This document shows positions 16,245-25,413 of a DNA stretch of 64,000 nt, piece by piece. Under the pieces are notes generated by a model. It was not told where the DNA came from, ran no database searches, and saw only the letters and a program-made list of their open reading frames with translations. This DNA comes from Chloroflexus aurantiacus J-10-fl (GTDB lineage Bacteria > Chloroflexota > Chloroflexia > Chloroflexales > Chloroflexaceae), in the NCBI RefSeq assembly GCF_000018865.1, contig NC_010175.1:372001-436000 (forward strand), read 5' to 3'. Made by a program: the position numbers and the translations under genes. Position 1 is the first letter of the stretch, and every line of letters begins with the position of its first letter.

Positions 16245-18056
16245 ATGAGCAACCATAGTGGACATTTCTTCGCAGGACGGCAACCGACTCGTCATCGGCT
16301 CATCGGGATTGCAGGTGTGCTTCTCGTAAGCGTTATCCTGATGATCGGCTCTGTTCAAGCAGCACCCCTCGGCACGGCCTTCACCTACCAGGGCCAGCTT
16401 CAGAAGAATGGTAGTCCATACAACGGCACCTGTAGTTTCCAGTTTAGTCTGTGGGATGCGGTCAGCGGTGGCGCACAGGTCGGGAGCACCCTCACCCAGA
16501 CCGGCGTGACCGTCAGCAACGGCCTGTTCACGGTCACGCTGGATTTTGGCACCGGCGTGTTTACCGGCGATGTGCGCTGGTTGCAGATCGCCGTGCAGTG
16601 TAGCGGCGATAGCGGCTATACTACCCTTTCCCCACGGCACGCCCTGACAGCAGCGCCGTATGCATTGGGGCTACGGCCAGGGGCGCAGGTGATTGGATCG
16701 GTTGTGGATGCCAGCTTGTTGGTACAAAATACAGCCGCAGGTGGGTTCGGTTACGGTGTCTTCGTGCAGACCGACAGTACTAGTTCCGACGCTGCGGGTG
16801 TTATGGGCTACGCTGCTGCCACCAGTGGCGTAACCTACGGCGTCTATGGCAGGAGCAACAGCCCGAACGGTACAGGTGTCTACGGTATTCACCAGGCGTC
16901 GTCAGGTTCGGCACCCGGTATTCACGGCGTCACAAGGTCTACCAGTAATGACGCGGTGGCTATTCTGGGAGAGGTGCCATTTTCCTCCCTTCCTGGGGCC
17001 ACCTCTACCGCAGTGCGTGGGTTGAATAAAGGTACTGGAGGAACCGGGATCGGGGTGTGGGGATCACATGACGGTGGTGGATGGGGCGTCTACGGAACGA
17101 GTGTGTCCGGCATTGGCGTGTATGGTCGTACCACGACCGAGACTGGTATAAGCACAGGTGTTTTTGGCGAAACCACCAGCACCTCCGGTAGAGGTGTGTA
17201 TGGCCTTGCCGTTGCCAATACCGGAACTACCTACGGTGTGTATGGTGGGAGCATCAGTCCTTCTGGTACCGGCGTGTATGGCGTTGCCACCGACACCAGC
17301 GGCATTAACTACGGCGTCCGAGGCAAGAGTAACAGCAGCAATGGCTACGGTGGGTATTTTGAAAACACCAGCGATGGGATCGCCCTCTATGCTGAGGGGA
17401 ATGGCAATGGCCGCAATAAAGCTGCGTTACGGGTGAATAATACCGACACCGGTCAGGGAATGGCAGCCTACTTCACCAACAATAGTGGTTTCCATACCGC
17501 CCATTTCTACAATGCACAAAGTGGGAATGTCCTGTACTTGCAGGGGAGTAGTACGGGTACCGGCGACTTTATCACTGCCGTGAACAATGCAGAAACCAAT
17601 ACATTGTTCCGGGTGACATCGACCGGTCAGGTGCAATCCGATGTAGGCTTTAGCACGCCTGCCGCCGATTTTGCCGAGATGCTGCCCGCTGTTTCCGGTC
17701 TGGAACCGGGGGATGTGCTTGTCATCGGTGCAGATGGCAGGCTAGCCCGCAGTACGCAACCCTACCAGGCTACTGTCGTTGGGGTCTACTCAACCCGACC
17801 GGGCTTTATCGGTGGTCAGCCGGTAGACGGCAACCTGGAAGGCCATATCCCGCTGGCAGTGGTGGGGGTCGTACCGGTTAAGGTGAGTACGGAGAACGGT
17901 CCTATCCAGCCTGGCGATCTGCTGGTTGCCTCGGCGACACCTGGTCACGCGATGCGCGCCGGCACCAACCCACCGCAAGGAACGGTCATCGGTAAGGCGC
18001 TGGAAGGGCTGGATGATGGCACAGGTGTTATTCGGATGCTGGTTGTGCTTCAGTAG
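16245..18056 (+). CDS. Exported YGVYG-repeat protein (603 aa)
   Basis: Probable surface or filament-like protein. An N-terminal membrane/signal segment (about residues 18-40) precedes a conserved domain starting GTAFTYQGQLQKNG (about 45-135). Many Gly-rich repeats of the form GVYGxS/GTGVYG follow (about 170-400), a pattern seen in tail-fibre-like and adhesin-like proteins. The C-terminal domain (about 440-603) has FRVTSTGQVQSD, ADFAEMLP, paired PGDLLV segments and the ending GTGVIRMLVVLQ. It resembles domains found at the end of such repeat proteins (possibly peptidase-G2-like; not certain). The ATG at 16245 precedes a sensible signal peptide, although the frame is open to 16011. The next small exported protein follows by 10 bases. 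Confidence 0.65.
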   Translation: MSNHSGHFFAGRQPTRHRLIGIAGVLLVSVILMIGSVQAAPLGTAFTYQGQLQKNGSPYNGTCSFQFSLWDAVSGGAQVGSTLTQTGVTVSNGLFTVTLDFGTGVFTGDVRWLQIAVQCSGDSGYTTLSPRHALTAAPYALGLRPGAQVIGSVVDASLLVQNTAAGGFGYGVFVQTDSTSSDAAGVMGYAAATSGVTYGVYGRSNSPNGTGVYGIHQASSGSAPGIHGVTRSTSNDAVAILGEVPFSSLPGATSTAVRGLNKGTGGTGIGVWGSHDGGGWGVYGTSVSGIGVYGRTTTETGISTGVFGETTSTSGRGVYGLAVANTGTTYGVYGGSISPSGTGVYGVATDTSGINYGVRGKSNSSNGYGGYFENTSDGIALYAEGNGNGRNKAALRVNNTDTGQGMAAYFTNNSGFHTAHFYNAQSGNVLYLQGSSTGTGDFITAVNNAETNTLFRVTSTGQVQSDVGFSTPAADFAEMLPAVSGLEPGDVLVIGADGRLARSTQPYQATVVGVYSTRPGFIGGQPVDGNLEGHIPLAVVGVVPVKVSTENGPIQPGDLLVASATPGHAMRAGTNPPQGTVIGKALEGLDDGTGVIRMLVVLQ

Positions 18057-18066
18057 GAGGTGGACA

Positions 18067-18357
18067 ATGCGAGGTATCCGTAGACTCCTCGTTCCTGGCC
18101 TGATTCCGCTTCTTCTGCTGCTATCTGCGCTTGCCCTGGCCTCTTCCGGCGGCCCTTACAACCTGAACTGGTGGACGGTGGATGGTGGCGGGTATACGGT
18201 CAGCACCGGCGGGAGTTACGCGCTGGGCGGTACGGTCGGGCAGAGCGATGCGGGTGTGCTGAGTGGCGGCAGCTATACGTTGCGTGGTGGGTTCTGGGGT
18301 GGTGTCGAGGTGACGTATCAGGTCTGGACACCGTTGATTATGCGTGATAGTCCGTAA
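18067..18357 (+). CDS. Small exported protein with SGGSYTLRGGFWGG motif (96 aa)
   Basis: Signal peptide at residues 1-26, then a short beta-rich domain of the type WWTVDGGG ... GTVGQSDAGVLSGGSYTL ... GGFWGG seen in many Chloroflexota exported proteins. The end WTPLIMRDSP resembles the YLPLVxK surface tail. An AGGAGGTGG ribosome-binding site overlaps the stop of the upstream gene, so the two form an operon. It may be a partner or minor subunit of the YGVYG-repeat protein (inference from position). Confidence 0.65.
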   Translation: MRGIRRLLVPGLIPLLLLLSALALASSGGPYNLNWWTVDGGGYTVSTGGSYALGGTVGQSDAGVLSGGSYTLRGGFWGGVEVTYQVWTPLIMRDSP

Positions 18358-18569
18358 GCGCGAACGTGGCGTGCGCTGTACCATGCCGCAGTACGATGCG
18401 CAGCACACGCTGCCGGTGGTGTCTCTCGATACGCCTGATGATCGCATCAGATATGCGTTTATCGGGAGACACCAGCGTGACCGGTAGCAACCATCTCCCA
18501 TGTGGCGACCACCGGCCACAAGCCGCTACGCATCCTATACCGCCGGTATAGCGGACGTGTCCGGAATCG

Positions 18570-19142
18570 TTATCCCAACACCGTATACACCGCGCCACGT
18601 GGGGTCAACTGGCTGCGGAAGAGGCGCGGCGAATCGCTCTGCCAGGTCAACGATTGCGGAGCAACGGTGTCCAATGCGGTGCGCAGGGCGCGCAGATCGG
18701 CGGCTGTGGCGTTGGGTCGCGCACGAGCCAGGGTAATGTGGGGTACAAAAGGCCGCGTTTCGGTCGGTAAGCCGAGCGATTGGATGACCGTAGCGAGTGA
18801 CCGGTGCAGGGTGGCAAGCGCTGCCAGATCGCCGCGCAGGCCAACCCAGACCACGCGCAGGGCGCCGTTGGCCGGAAAACAGCCCAGGCGGTCGAGGGTG
18901 AGCGAGAGGGCAGGTGCCGATACCGACCGCAAACCGGTCAGCAACGGTTCAACCAGGCGCTCCGGCGTTTCGCCGAGAAAGTGTAGGGTCAGGTGCATCC
19001 CGGTTGGGTCTGTCCAGCGTGCGGCCCGGCTGTGGCCTTGTAAACGTTGTTGAATGCGCTTCAGCTCATCGCGCACTGGCTGCGGCAGTTCGAGCGCGAT
19101 GAAGAGGCGGAGGGTTGGTTCAGCAGGTGGGGTTTGTGACAT
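18570..19142 (-). CDS. thpR: RNA 2',3'-cyclic phosphodiesterase (ThpR/LigT family)
   Basis: A 190-residue member of the 2H phosphoesterase family, which opens 2',3'-cyclic phosphates on RNA ends. The two catalytic motifs are present: HLTLHFLG in the first half (about residue 50) and HITLARA in the second (about 134). The N-terminal LRLFIALELPQPVRDEL is typical of ThpR. Length matches the family. It stands alone on the minus strand between surface-protein genes and the DsbA-like lipoprotein. Cytoplasmic, with a role in RNA processing or repair. Confidence 0.9.
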   Translation of the reverse strand: MSQTPPAEPTLRLFIALELPQPVRDELKRIQQRLQGHSRAARWTDPTGMHLTLHFLGETPERLVEPLLTGLRSVSAPALSLTLDRLGCFPANGALRVVWVGLRGDLAALATLHRSLATVIQSLGLPTETRPFVPHITLARARPNATAADLRALRTALDTVAPQSLTWQSDSPRLFRSQLTPRGAVYTVLG

Positions 19143-19199
19143 ACAGAATACGCTTTGCGTTCAGATTATCTTTACCTGTTTGCATGATAAGTGTAACTG

Positions 19200-19440
19200 A
19201 GGAGATAGAAAATAGGAAATAGAAAATAGGAGATAGGCATTAGGGGATAGGAGATAGGCATTAGGTATTAGGAGATAGGCATTAGGGGATAGGAAATAGG
19301 CATTAGGAGTGAGGAGAGAGTATCAGGTAGATATGTTGAGGGAGATGCCCTCACTCCCCTCTCCCCTTTCTCCTCTATCTATCCTATCTTCTACTTTCTA
19401 CCTTCTATCTTCTATCTCCTATCTCCTCCCTCCTCCCTCC
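19200..19440. repeat. Purine/pyrimidine simple-sequence tract
   Basis: A diverged array of GGAGATAGGCATTA- and GAAATAG-like units (19200-19310) is followed, after a short spacer, by a TCTATCT/TTCTAC-rich pyrimidine tract (19365-19440). The two halves are roughly complementary, so a long imperfect hairpin is possible. The pyrimidine half runs into the 3' end of the DsbA-like gene. Confidence 0.75.
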
Positions 19441-20201
19441 AACACATCACGCCAGCGTGCAATCGGTTGGGCACCGGCAAAGAGCTGATTGTTGATGAAA
19501 AAGGTCGGCGTACCGAACACCCGTAAGGCATGCGCTTCGCTCACGTGGCGGGCCAGCGTCGCCTGGGTCGCCGGATGTTCCATACAGCGTTGCAACACGG
19601 CGCTATCCAGACCGAGATCGGTCGCTAGCGCGATGATCCGCCTGCGGGCAGTGGTAGCATCGCTGTACCAGGCATCGCCGGCGGCGAAGAGCTGGTCGTG
19701 CATCTCCCAGTATTTGCCCTGTTCGCCGGCACATAGCGCAGCCAACGCCGCCTGATCACCATGCGGGCTGGTGACCGGGAGCTGTCTGACCACGTAGAAG
19801 ACCTGGCCGCTGGAAATGAATTCTTCCCGCAAGGCAGGGAAGGTGAGCACGTGGTGGCGACGGCAGAAGGTACAGCCAAAATCAGTAAATTCGATGATGG
19901 TCACCGGTGCGTTGGGATCGCCCAGGATCGCATACGGTTCGGCACTGATGCCAAGCTGCGCCATACTGGCGGTGGTGATGCCGTCCGCAGAGATAACCGG
20001 CGTTGGGATTGGTGTTGGGGTGAAGACGGGTAAAGGAGATTCGCTCAGGCGAATGATGCGTGGAGTCGGTGTGCTTTGCGACAATGGTTCGGGTGTGACT
20101 GTGGGTAGGCGAGGAATGGCTGTAGGCGACGGCACTGGTGTCGCTGCGGTACAGGCTGTCAGCGAGAGCAACATTATTAGCACCAGGAGACGAACACGCA
20201 T
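19419..20201 (-). CDS. DsbA-like thioredoxin-fold lipoprotein (260 aa)
   Basis: Extracytoplasmic thiol oxidoreductase. A signal peptide with lipobox LTAC (Cys17) precedes a Pro/Thr-rich stalk (about 20-70). A DsbA/thioredoxin domain follows with PVTIIEFTDFGCTFC (active site CTFC near 112-115), the helical insert, and the cis-Pro region FGTPTFFINNQLFAGAQP (about 230-247). This is the layout of DsbA-like proteins that work with VKOR. The last residues (EGGGRR) are encoded by a simple-repeat tract, so the C-terminus may have been altered by repeat growth. Its likely redox partner is the thioredoxin-VKOR protein at 6.5-7.6 kb (inference). Confidence 0.85.
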   Translation of the reverse strand: MRVRLLVLIMLLSLTACTAATPVPSPTAIPRLPTVTPEPLSQSTPTPRIIRLSESPLPVFTPTPIPTPVISADGITTASMAQLGISAEPYAILGDPNAPVTIIEFTDFGCTFCRRHHVLTFPALREEFISSGQVFYVVRQLPVTSPHGDQAALAALCAGEQGKYWEMHDQLFAAGDAWYSDATTARRRIIALATDLGLDSAVLQRCMEHPATQATLARHVSEAHALRVFGTPTFFINNQLFAGAQPIARWRDVLEGGGRR

Positions 20202-20573
20202 GCGCAGAACCTATCTTTCAACTCAAGTTGCTACCTTTGTCACCACAGAGACACGGAGGACACAGAGAATGGGCATAACCTGGGTTGCTACCATGAGGCG
20301 TGACGTAGCACGCCCATAGGAACTGGCTGCTCCCCCTATCGTGTATCGGGTAAGCCACATCTTAAGCGATTATCGTGACTGCATCTGACCTGGCAGATTG
20401 CTCACACAGGAGATACAGCCGTTTGCCGGATGGTATGACGTGGCCGGTAATACAGAGTCGTTCCCCGGTAACACGGGCTTCAGGCTGGACATCATATCAA
20501 ATTCGATGACAGGTGTAGGGGCGACGCATGCGTCGCCCCTACGCCGACGCCAATCCACTAGCGTGTCGCTCGA
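20202..20573. other. Intergenic region with dispersed repeats
   Basis: No gene. It holds a copy of the CACCACAGAGACACGGAGG-type dispersed repeat (about 20240-20266, also at 25317) and the 28-bp palindrome at 20515-20542 just downstream of lon. Confidence 0.6.
20515..20542. repeat. 28-bp perfect palindrome downstream of lon
   Basis: GTAGGGGCGACGCA at 20515-20528 is followed directly by its exact reverse complement at 20529-20542. It resembles the GTAGGGGCRGGTT hairpin in the 175-bp tandem repeat at 46 kb and is probably a REP-like element. It might also end transcription of the lon operon, but has no T-run. Confidence 0.8.
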
Positions 20574-22946
20574 TTACTCACTCACCGGTTGCGGGGCAAT
20601 TTCCAGACCCAGTTCGTGCAGTACCTCGTCCATATGCTTGACCAGCACAATCTCCAACTGCTCCTTCGTTTCGGCAGGTACGTCGCGAAGGTCGATCTCG
20701 TTTTCGGTAGGGAGCAGAACTTTGCGCACACCGGCCCGCTGCGCGGCAAGTAGTTTTTCTTTGACACCGCCGATAGGCAATACCTTGCCACGGAGGGTTA
20801 CTTCACCGGTCATCGCGATCCGTTTGTCAACTTCGCGTCTGGTCAGCGCCGAGATGAGCGCACTGGCGATGGTGATGCCTGCCGATGGGCCATCTTTCGG
20901 CACAGCACCGGCCGGCACGTGAATGTGAATGTCACTCTTCTGGAAGACCTCTGGATCGATACCCAGAGCGGATGCGCGCGAACGGGCGTAGGTCAGGGCG
21001 GCCCGCGCCGATTCTTTCATCACATCACCCAATTGACCGGTCAGGATGAGCTGACCATTGCCCGGAATGACACTCACCTCAACGAAGAGCACGTCACCGC
21101 CGGTCGGTGTCCAGGCCAGCCCGGTAACCACCCCCACTTCATTGTCGCCGAGGATGGTCTCGCTGCGGAAGCGCGGCGGCCCTAGCAGGTCGTCGAGATC
21201 AGCCGCATCAACCTGATCGGGTAGCGTCTGTTCCGAGGCCAGACGGGTCGCCATCTTGCGATAGATCGCCCCAATCCGCCGTTCCAGATCACGAACGCCG
21301 GCTTCATGCGTGTATTCGCGAATGAGACGCTGCAAGGCGGCTGTGGTCAACTCTGGCCCGCGATTTGTCATGCCCTGTTCACGGCGCTGGCGCGGGATGA
21401 GATAGCGACGGGCTATTTCCAGCTTTTCTTGTTCGGTGTAACCGGCAAGTTCCAGCAGTTCCATCCGGTCGAGCAACGCCGGCGGGATGGTATCAGCCCG
21501 GTTGGCCGTACAAACAAAGAGTACTTTACTCAGATCAAACGGTACATCCAGGTAACGATCAACGAACGCGACATTCTGTTCAGGATCGAGCACTTCGAGT
21601 AGTGCCGCTGCCGGATCGCCCTGAAAGCCGATGCTGAGCTTATCCACCTCATCGAGCAGCAGCACCGGATTGTTACTCTTGGCCCGACTCAGCCCCTGGA
21701 TAATCCGACCGGGCAGGGCACCGATGTAAGTGCGACGATGACCACGAATTTCGGCCTCATCGCGTACACCACCGAGGGCAACCCGGACAAACTTACGCCC
21801 TAACGCCCGGGCAATTGACGCGCCCAGACTCGTCTTGCCCACGCCGGGCGGACCGACGAAGCAGAGGATCGGACCACGCGCCTCGTTGTCAGCACCTTCT
21901 TCCCGGCGTAATTTGCGTACCGCCAGATACTCGATAATCCGCTCTTTGATGCGTTCGAGATCGTAGTGGTCTTCATCAAGTACCTGGCGGGCCTGGGTAA
22001 TATCGAGATTGTCCTCGGTGCTGGTGTGCCACGGCAGATCGAGCAGCCAGTCGAGGTAGGTGCGGGCAACGGTGTATTCGGCTGCGCCAGGGGGCATCCG
22101 TTCAAGGCGCAACAGCTCGCGCTCTGCTTCCTGACGGGCTTCAGCCGGTAGATTGGCCTCTTCGATGCGCCGCCGCAACTCGGCAATTTCAGCGGCATGA
22201 TCATCGGTTTCGCCTAGCTCGCGCTTGATTGCCTCGAGCTGTTGCCGTAACACGTATTCGCGCTGGTTCTTCGAGACCTCTTCCTGGGCTTTGCGGCCAA
22301 TTAACAGGATTTCGCGCTCACGCTCAAGCAGACGCAACACCAGTTGCAGCCGCTCATGCACATCAAACGTGTCGAGAACCTTTTGCTGATCGTCGAGATT
22401 CAGATTCAGGTTGGCCGCGATCAGATCGGCCAGCATGCCCGGATGGGGAGCGTTCGCGGCGGCAATCGCCAGTTCATCGGGCAAATTCGGACTTTGCTCA
22501 ACGATCTGCTGGAAACCTGCCAGTACCGCTCGCGCCAGGCCGGTGGTCTCCATCGAAACATCAACTGGATCGAGAGCGACCGTAACGTGCGCCTGGGGAT
22601 ATGGCTTGACGGTCACCCACCGCTGCACCTTGATCCGGGCCTGCCCTTGCAACAACAGTTGCACGCCACCCTGGGGCAGGCGCATCATCCGCACAATTAA
22701 GGCTGCCGTGCCGGTCTGGGCCAGCATCTCCGGCTCAAACTCGGCGCCGGACTGAATGCGGCGGAAGACGCCGATGATCTTGGTAGAGAGTGCTGCCTCG
22801 TCAACCAGCCGTACCCAGGCTTCACCACTCACCACCAGCGGCAAAAACATGCCGGGGAACAGGATCGCGTTGTTAATCGGCAATACCGGCAAGACATCCG
22901 GTATCTCCGGCATAGGCGGACGTTGCATTGGGTTTGGATCATTCAC
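20574..22946 (-). CDS. lon: ATP-dependent protease Lon
   Basis: A 790-residue LonA protease that degrades misfolded and regulatory proteins in the cytoplasm. It has an N-terminal substrate-binding domain (about 15-210, starting VLPVLPINNAILFPG), a coiled coil (about 215-285), and an AAA+ module with Walker A GPPGVGKT (365-372) and LLLDEVDK. The C-terminal protease domain has the Ser688 (DGPSAG) / Lys729 (GGVKEK) dyad. The start is a GTG at 22944-22946 with GGAGGGAGAAC upstream, overlapping the Hsp20 stop by 4 bases (GTGA). This ties Lon to the small heat-shock protein. Length is close to the family norm. Confidence 0.95.
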   Translation of the reverse strand: MNDPNPMQRPPMPEIPDVLPVLPINNAILFPGMFLPLVVSGEAWVRLVDEAALSTKIIGVFRRIQSGAEFEPEMLAQTGTAALIVRMMRLPQGGVQLLLQGQARIKVQRWVTVKPYPQAHVTVALDPVDVSMETTGLARAVLAGFQQIVEQSPNLPDELAIAAANAPHPGMLADLIAANLNLNLDDQQKVLDTFDVHERLQLVLRLLEREREILLIGRKAQEEVSKNQREYVLRQQLEAIKRELGETDDHAAEIAELRRRIEEANLPAEARQEAERELLRLERMPPGAAEYTVARTYLDWLLDLPWHTSTEDNLDITQARQVLDEDHYDLERIKERIIEYLAVRKLRREEGADNEARGPILCFVGPPGVGKTSLGASIARALGRKFVRVALGGVRDEAEIRGHRRTYIGALPGRIIQGLSRAKSNNPVLLLDEVDKLSIGFQGDPAAALLEVLDPEQNVAFVDRYLDVPFDLSKVLFVCTANRADTIPPALLDRMELLELAGYTEQEKLEIARRYLIPRQRREQGMTNRGPELTTAALQRLIREYTHEAGVRDLERRIGAIYRKMATRLASEQTLPDQVDAADLDDLLGPPRFRSETILGDNEVGVVTGLAWTPTGGDVLFVEVSVIPGNGQLILTGQLGDVMKESARAALTYARSRASALGIDPEVFQKSDIHIHVPAGAVPKDGPSAGITIASALISALTRREVDKRIAMTGEVTLRGKVLPIGGVKEKLLAAQRAGVRKVLLPTENEIDLRDVPAETKEQLEIVLVKHMDEVLHELGLEIAPQPVSE

Positions 22947-23350
22947 GATTGTTCTCCCTCCAGCACTGGAATAACGACCTGGCGTAGTGTACGTCCGGCA
23001 AAGGGCAGGCGAATCTCAAGCAACCCATGCACCGAGCGAGCACTGGTCTGTTCGGGATCGATCAATCGTTCAAATGGCACCTCAATTTGAAACACACCGG
23101 CCGCAATCTCCATCCGGTGCAGACGACGCAGACCGGTCGGCAGCGTGAGCTGCCGGGCACCGGCGATCCTGACCAGTTCGGGATAGGCTTCGATCTGTAA
23201 GGTCGCCGGATCAACCCCGGCCAGCTCAATGACCAGAATCATCTCCCGGTCGGTCTCGAACACGTTGAGCGGTGGCGTCCAGGGTCGCGTATCGAACTGG
23301 ACGTAAGGCAGTCGGGTACGCAGAATACGAATGTACGAAGAATCACTCAT
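22943..23350 (-). CDS. Small heat-shock protein Hsp20/alpha-crystallin family (135 aa)
   Basis: ATP-independent chaperone that holds unfolding proteins. The alpha-crystallin domain spans about residues 25-125, from PPLNVFETDREMILVIELAGVDP to the LEIRLPFAGR strand near the end (the usual GxLxIxLPK region). It ends in VIPVLE, similar to the family's C-terminal I-x-I/V tail. It is coupled to lon by a 4-base overlap, so chaperone and protease are made together. The preceding membrane-protein gene lies 18 bases upstream. Confidence 0.88.
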   Translation of the reverse strand: MSDSSYIRILRTRLPYVQFDTRPWTPPLNVFETDREMILVIELAGVDPATLQIEAYPELVRIAGARQLTLPTGLRRLHRMEIAAGVFQIEVPFERLIDPEQTSARSVHGLLEIRLPFAGRTLRQVVIPVLEGEQS

Positions 23351-23368
23351 TGCTCACGTCCTTTTCTA

Positions 23369-23629
23369 TTACGCCTCGATGATAAACGAGCGCTTGAACA
23401 GTTCATAACGACGTTTGACCTGTCGTACCCGCCAACCCAACACCAGCAAGACAATCCCAATCGCGATGAAAAAAGCTGCGGCGAGGAAGGCCAGCAGCTC
23501 CGGCCAGATAATCACCGCCACACCGAGCGCGATCAGGGCAAGTCCCTGCGACAGGTAAAACCACCAGAGCGCCGATAATTCGGCGGTCAGATAATCAAAA
23601 GGCCGAAAATCTATTGAATAGATGGGCAT
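23369..23629 (-). CDS. Small two-helix membrane protein (86 aa)
   Basis: Two strongly hydrophobic helices (about residues 22-44 and 46-68) with a basic C-terminal tail (WRVRQVKRRYELFKR). No family recognised. A GGAGGTGCG site precedes the ATG. It sits directly ahead of hsp20-lon, so it is probably part of the same stress operon and could be a membrane-stress component, but that is only positional. Confidence 0.65.
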   Translation of the reverse strand: MPIYSIDFRPFDYLTAELSALWWFYLSQGLALIALGVAVIIWPELLAFLAAAFFIAIGIVLLVLGWRVRQVKRRYELFKRSFIIEA

Positions 23630-23748
23630 AACGCACCTCCTGTTTGTGATCTAATATGCTATATGACCAGCCTAACCCCCACACTGCAACACTCCCTCAC
23701 GAGCCGGCACTTTGCCCCACCAGACGTCACGGTGTTCGCTTGAGGACG

Positions 23749-24066
23749 CTACTCGTACCACTCAGCATCGATCCAGTTGCGACTGTGTTCAAACGCACGC
23801 CGATAAGCCAGTTCTGCCCGTAACCGGGCAATTTCACGCTGCATCTCCAGCATTCGTCGGCGCATGTGCAAAATGATGTCAACCGCCTCTGAAGGCACTT
23901 CCAGATCATTGATCAGGCGGCGGATCAGGCGTAACTCAGCAAACTCGGCTGCCGGTAATTCGGGAACGGGATGAATGTACCCCATGTCGGTCAGGTATTG
24001 CAAGACCGGTACCGGCAGACCAACTGCTACAGCCAGCTCCTCTAAACTCATCCGTCGCACAAGCAT
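23749..24066 (-). CDS. CbpM-like chaperone modulator (105 aa)
   Basis: Resembles CbpM, the MerR-related protein that binds the J-domain of CbpA and restrains it. It opens with a short helix-turn-helix-like segment (MSLEELAVAVGLPVPVLQYL, about residues 6-25), then a conserved aromatic turn (YIHPVPE) and a helical stretch. It ends in a coiled coil (about 65-90) and the acidic tail DAEWYE. Length matches CbpM. A cbpA/dnaJ gene lies two genes upstream on the same strand, which supports the assignment. A small MerR-type regulator is the alternative. Confidence 0.65.
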   Translation of the reverse strand: MLVRRMSLEELAVAVGLPVPVLQYLTDMGYIHPVPELPAAEFAELRLIRRLINDLEVPSEAVDIILHMRRRMLEMQREIARLRAELAYRRAFEHSRNWIDAEWYE

Positions 24067-24084
24067 AGGCGGTGTCTCCTTAGC

Positions 24085-25275
24085 TTAGAATTGCAATTCA
24101 GCCAGCGTTACCGGCACCACCTGCTCACGACCATCACGAATGATCTTGACCTGCACCGTTTCGCCTACCTGTGTCTCGGTCTCAAGATAGACGAGCAGGT
24201 CTTGACTGGTCGTGATGGGCCGATCATTGACGGCAACGATGACATCGCCGCCGACCGGCAGGTTTAAATTACCTACCCGCACGAGGCGATCAGGGCCGCG
24301 TAATCCAGCCTGGGCCGCCGGCCCGTTCGTGATCAACTCTGCGATCAGCAACCCCTGCGTTACCGGCAACTGCATACCGGCTCGCTCGAACAGACTGGCC
24401 CGCTGTGGGGTTAACTCGATCACACGCACACCCAGTGACGGATGCGGATAGCGTCCCTCACGGATCAGGACGGGAACAACCCGCTGGACAGTCCGAGACG
24501 AGATGGCAAAACCGATCCCGGCATTTGCCCCGCTCGGACTGAGAATCGCCGAGTTAACACCGATCACCCGACCGGAGAGATCGAGCAGCGGGCCACCGGA
24601 GTTACCGGGGTTGATCGCGACATCGGATTGAATCACTTCGCCGATAAAGCGCTGGTTGGGACTCTCAATCACTCGGCCCAAAGCACTGACGATACCAAAG
24701 GTCAGGGTACGCTCCAATCCGAACGGATTACCGATAGCCAGCACAAATTGACCAACATAGACCTGGGTTGAGTCGCCAATTGGCAGCGGACGAATTGTCG
24801 CTGTCGGCAGATCAACCTTGATCACGGCCAGATCGTTCGACGGATCGCTGCCAACAATCCGGGCCGGCACCGTCTGACCATCGGCCAGCGTCACCTGTAG
24901 TTCGTCAGCATCGGCGATCACGTGATAGTTGGTAACGATATGTCCCTGGTCATCGTAGAAAAAGCCCGAACCACTACCCTGCCGTGGTACCGGGTTGAAG
25001 AAGAAATCGTAACTGATTGAGCGACTGGTAATATTCACCACACTGACACCAGCTTCGCGGTAGACGGCAGCGATCTGCGCTTCCAGATCGGTAGCGGTGA
25101 GCGGCACGACCGTCGGCGCCGGCAATACAACCGGCGTGGGAGACGGGGCAACGACAATGGTCGCCGGACGATTGCCGGTGAATGCTGTCCAGACAAAAGC
25201 GCCGGCAATTACGACAAGCAGGGCCAGCTCGATAAAAAGAACGATCCAGCGACCGCGTCCAGATTGACGCTCCAT
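24085..25275 (-). CDS. HtrA/DegP-type serine protease (396 aa)
   Basis: Membrane-anchored S1C protease that degrades damaged envelope proteins. One N-terminal membrane helix (about residues 10-32) and a Pro-rich linker lead to the trypsin-like domain with His118 (TNYHV), Asp148 (SNDLAVIKV) and Ser226 (NPGNSGGP). A single PDZ domain follows (about 285-390). The ATG at 25275 is used; GTG at 25281 is also in frame and near the GAGGTGATT site. It lies between CbpM-like and DnaJ genes in the proteostasis cluster. Confidence 0.92.
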   Translation of the reverse strand: MERQSGRGRWIVLFIELALLVVIAGAFVWTAFTGNRPATIVVAPSPTPVVLPAPTVVPLTATDLEAQIAAVYREAGVSVVNITSRSISYDFFFNPVPRQGSGSGFFYDDQGHIVTNYHVIADADELQVTLADGQTVPARIVGSDPSNDLAVIKVDLPTATIRPLPIGDSTQVYVGQFVLAIGNPFGLERTLTFGIVSALGRVIESPNQRFIGEVIQSDVAINPGNSGGPLLDLSGRVIGVNSAILSPSGANAGIGFAISSRTVQRVVPVLIREGRYPHPSLGVRVIELTPQRASLFERAGMQLPVTQGLLIAELITNGPAAQAGLRGPDRLVRVGNLNLPVGGDVIVAVNDRPITTSQDLLVYLETETQVGETVQVKIIRDGREQVVPVTLAELQF

Positions 25276-25316
25276 AATCACCTCGCAATGATGTAGTTCT
25301 AATGTGGTGCATTTCT

Positions 25317-25404
25317 CACCACAGAGACACAGAGGATATGTATAACCTCAGTTGCCACCTGATTATCCGCTATCACTCTCTGTACTCTCGGTGCCTCTGT
25401 GGTG
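25317..25404. repeat. Inverted dispersed repeat between htrA and dnaJ genes
   Basis: CACCACAGAGACACAGAG (25317-25334) has an imperfect inverted partner at 25376-25404 (ending CCTCTGTGGTG), so the segment can fold into a long hairpin. A related single arm lies at about 20240. The family is probably a REP/MITE-like element. Confidence 0.6.
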
Positions 25405-25413
25405 CATCTCTCC

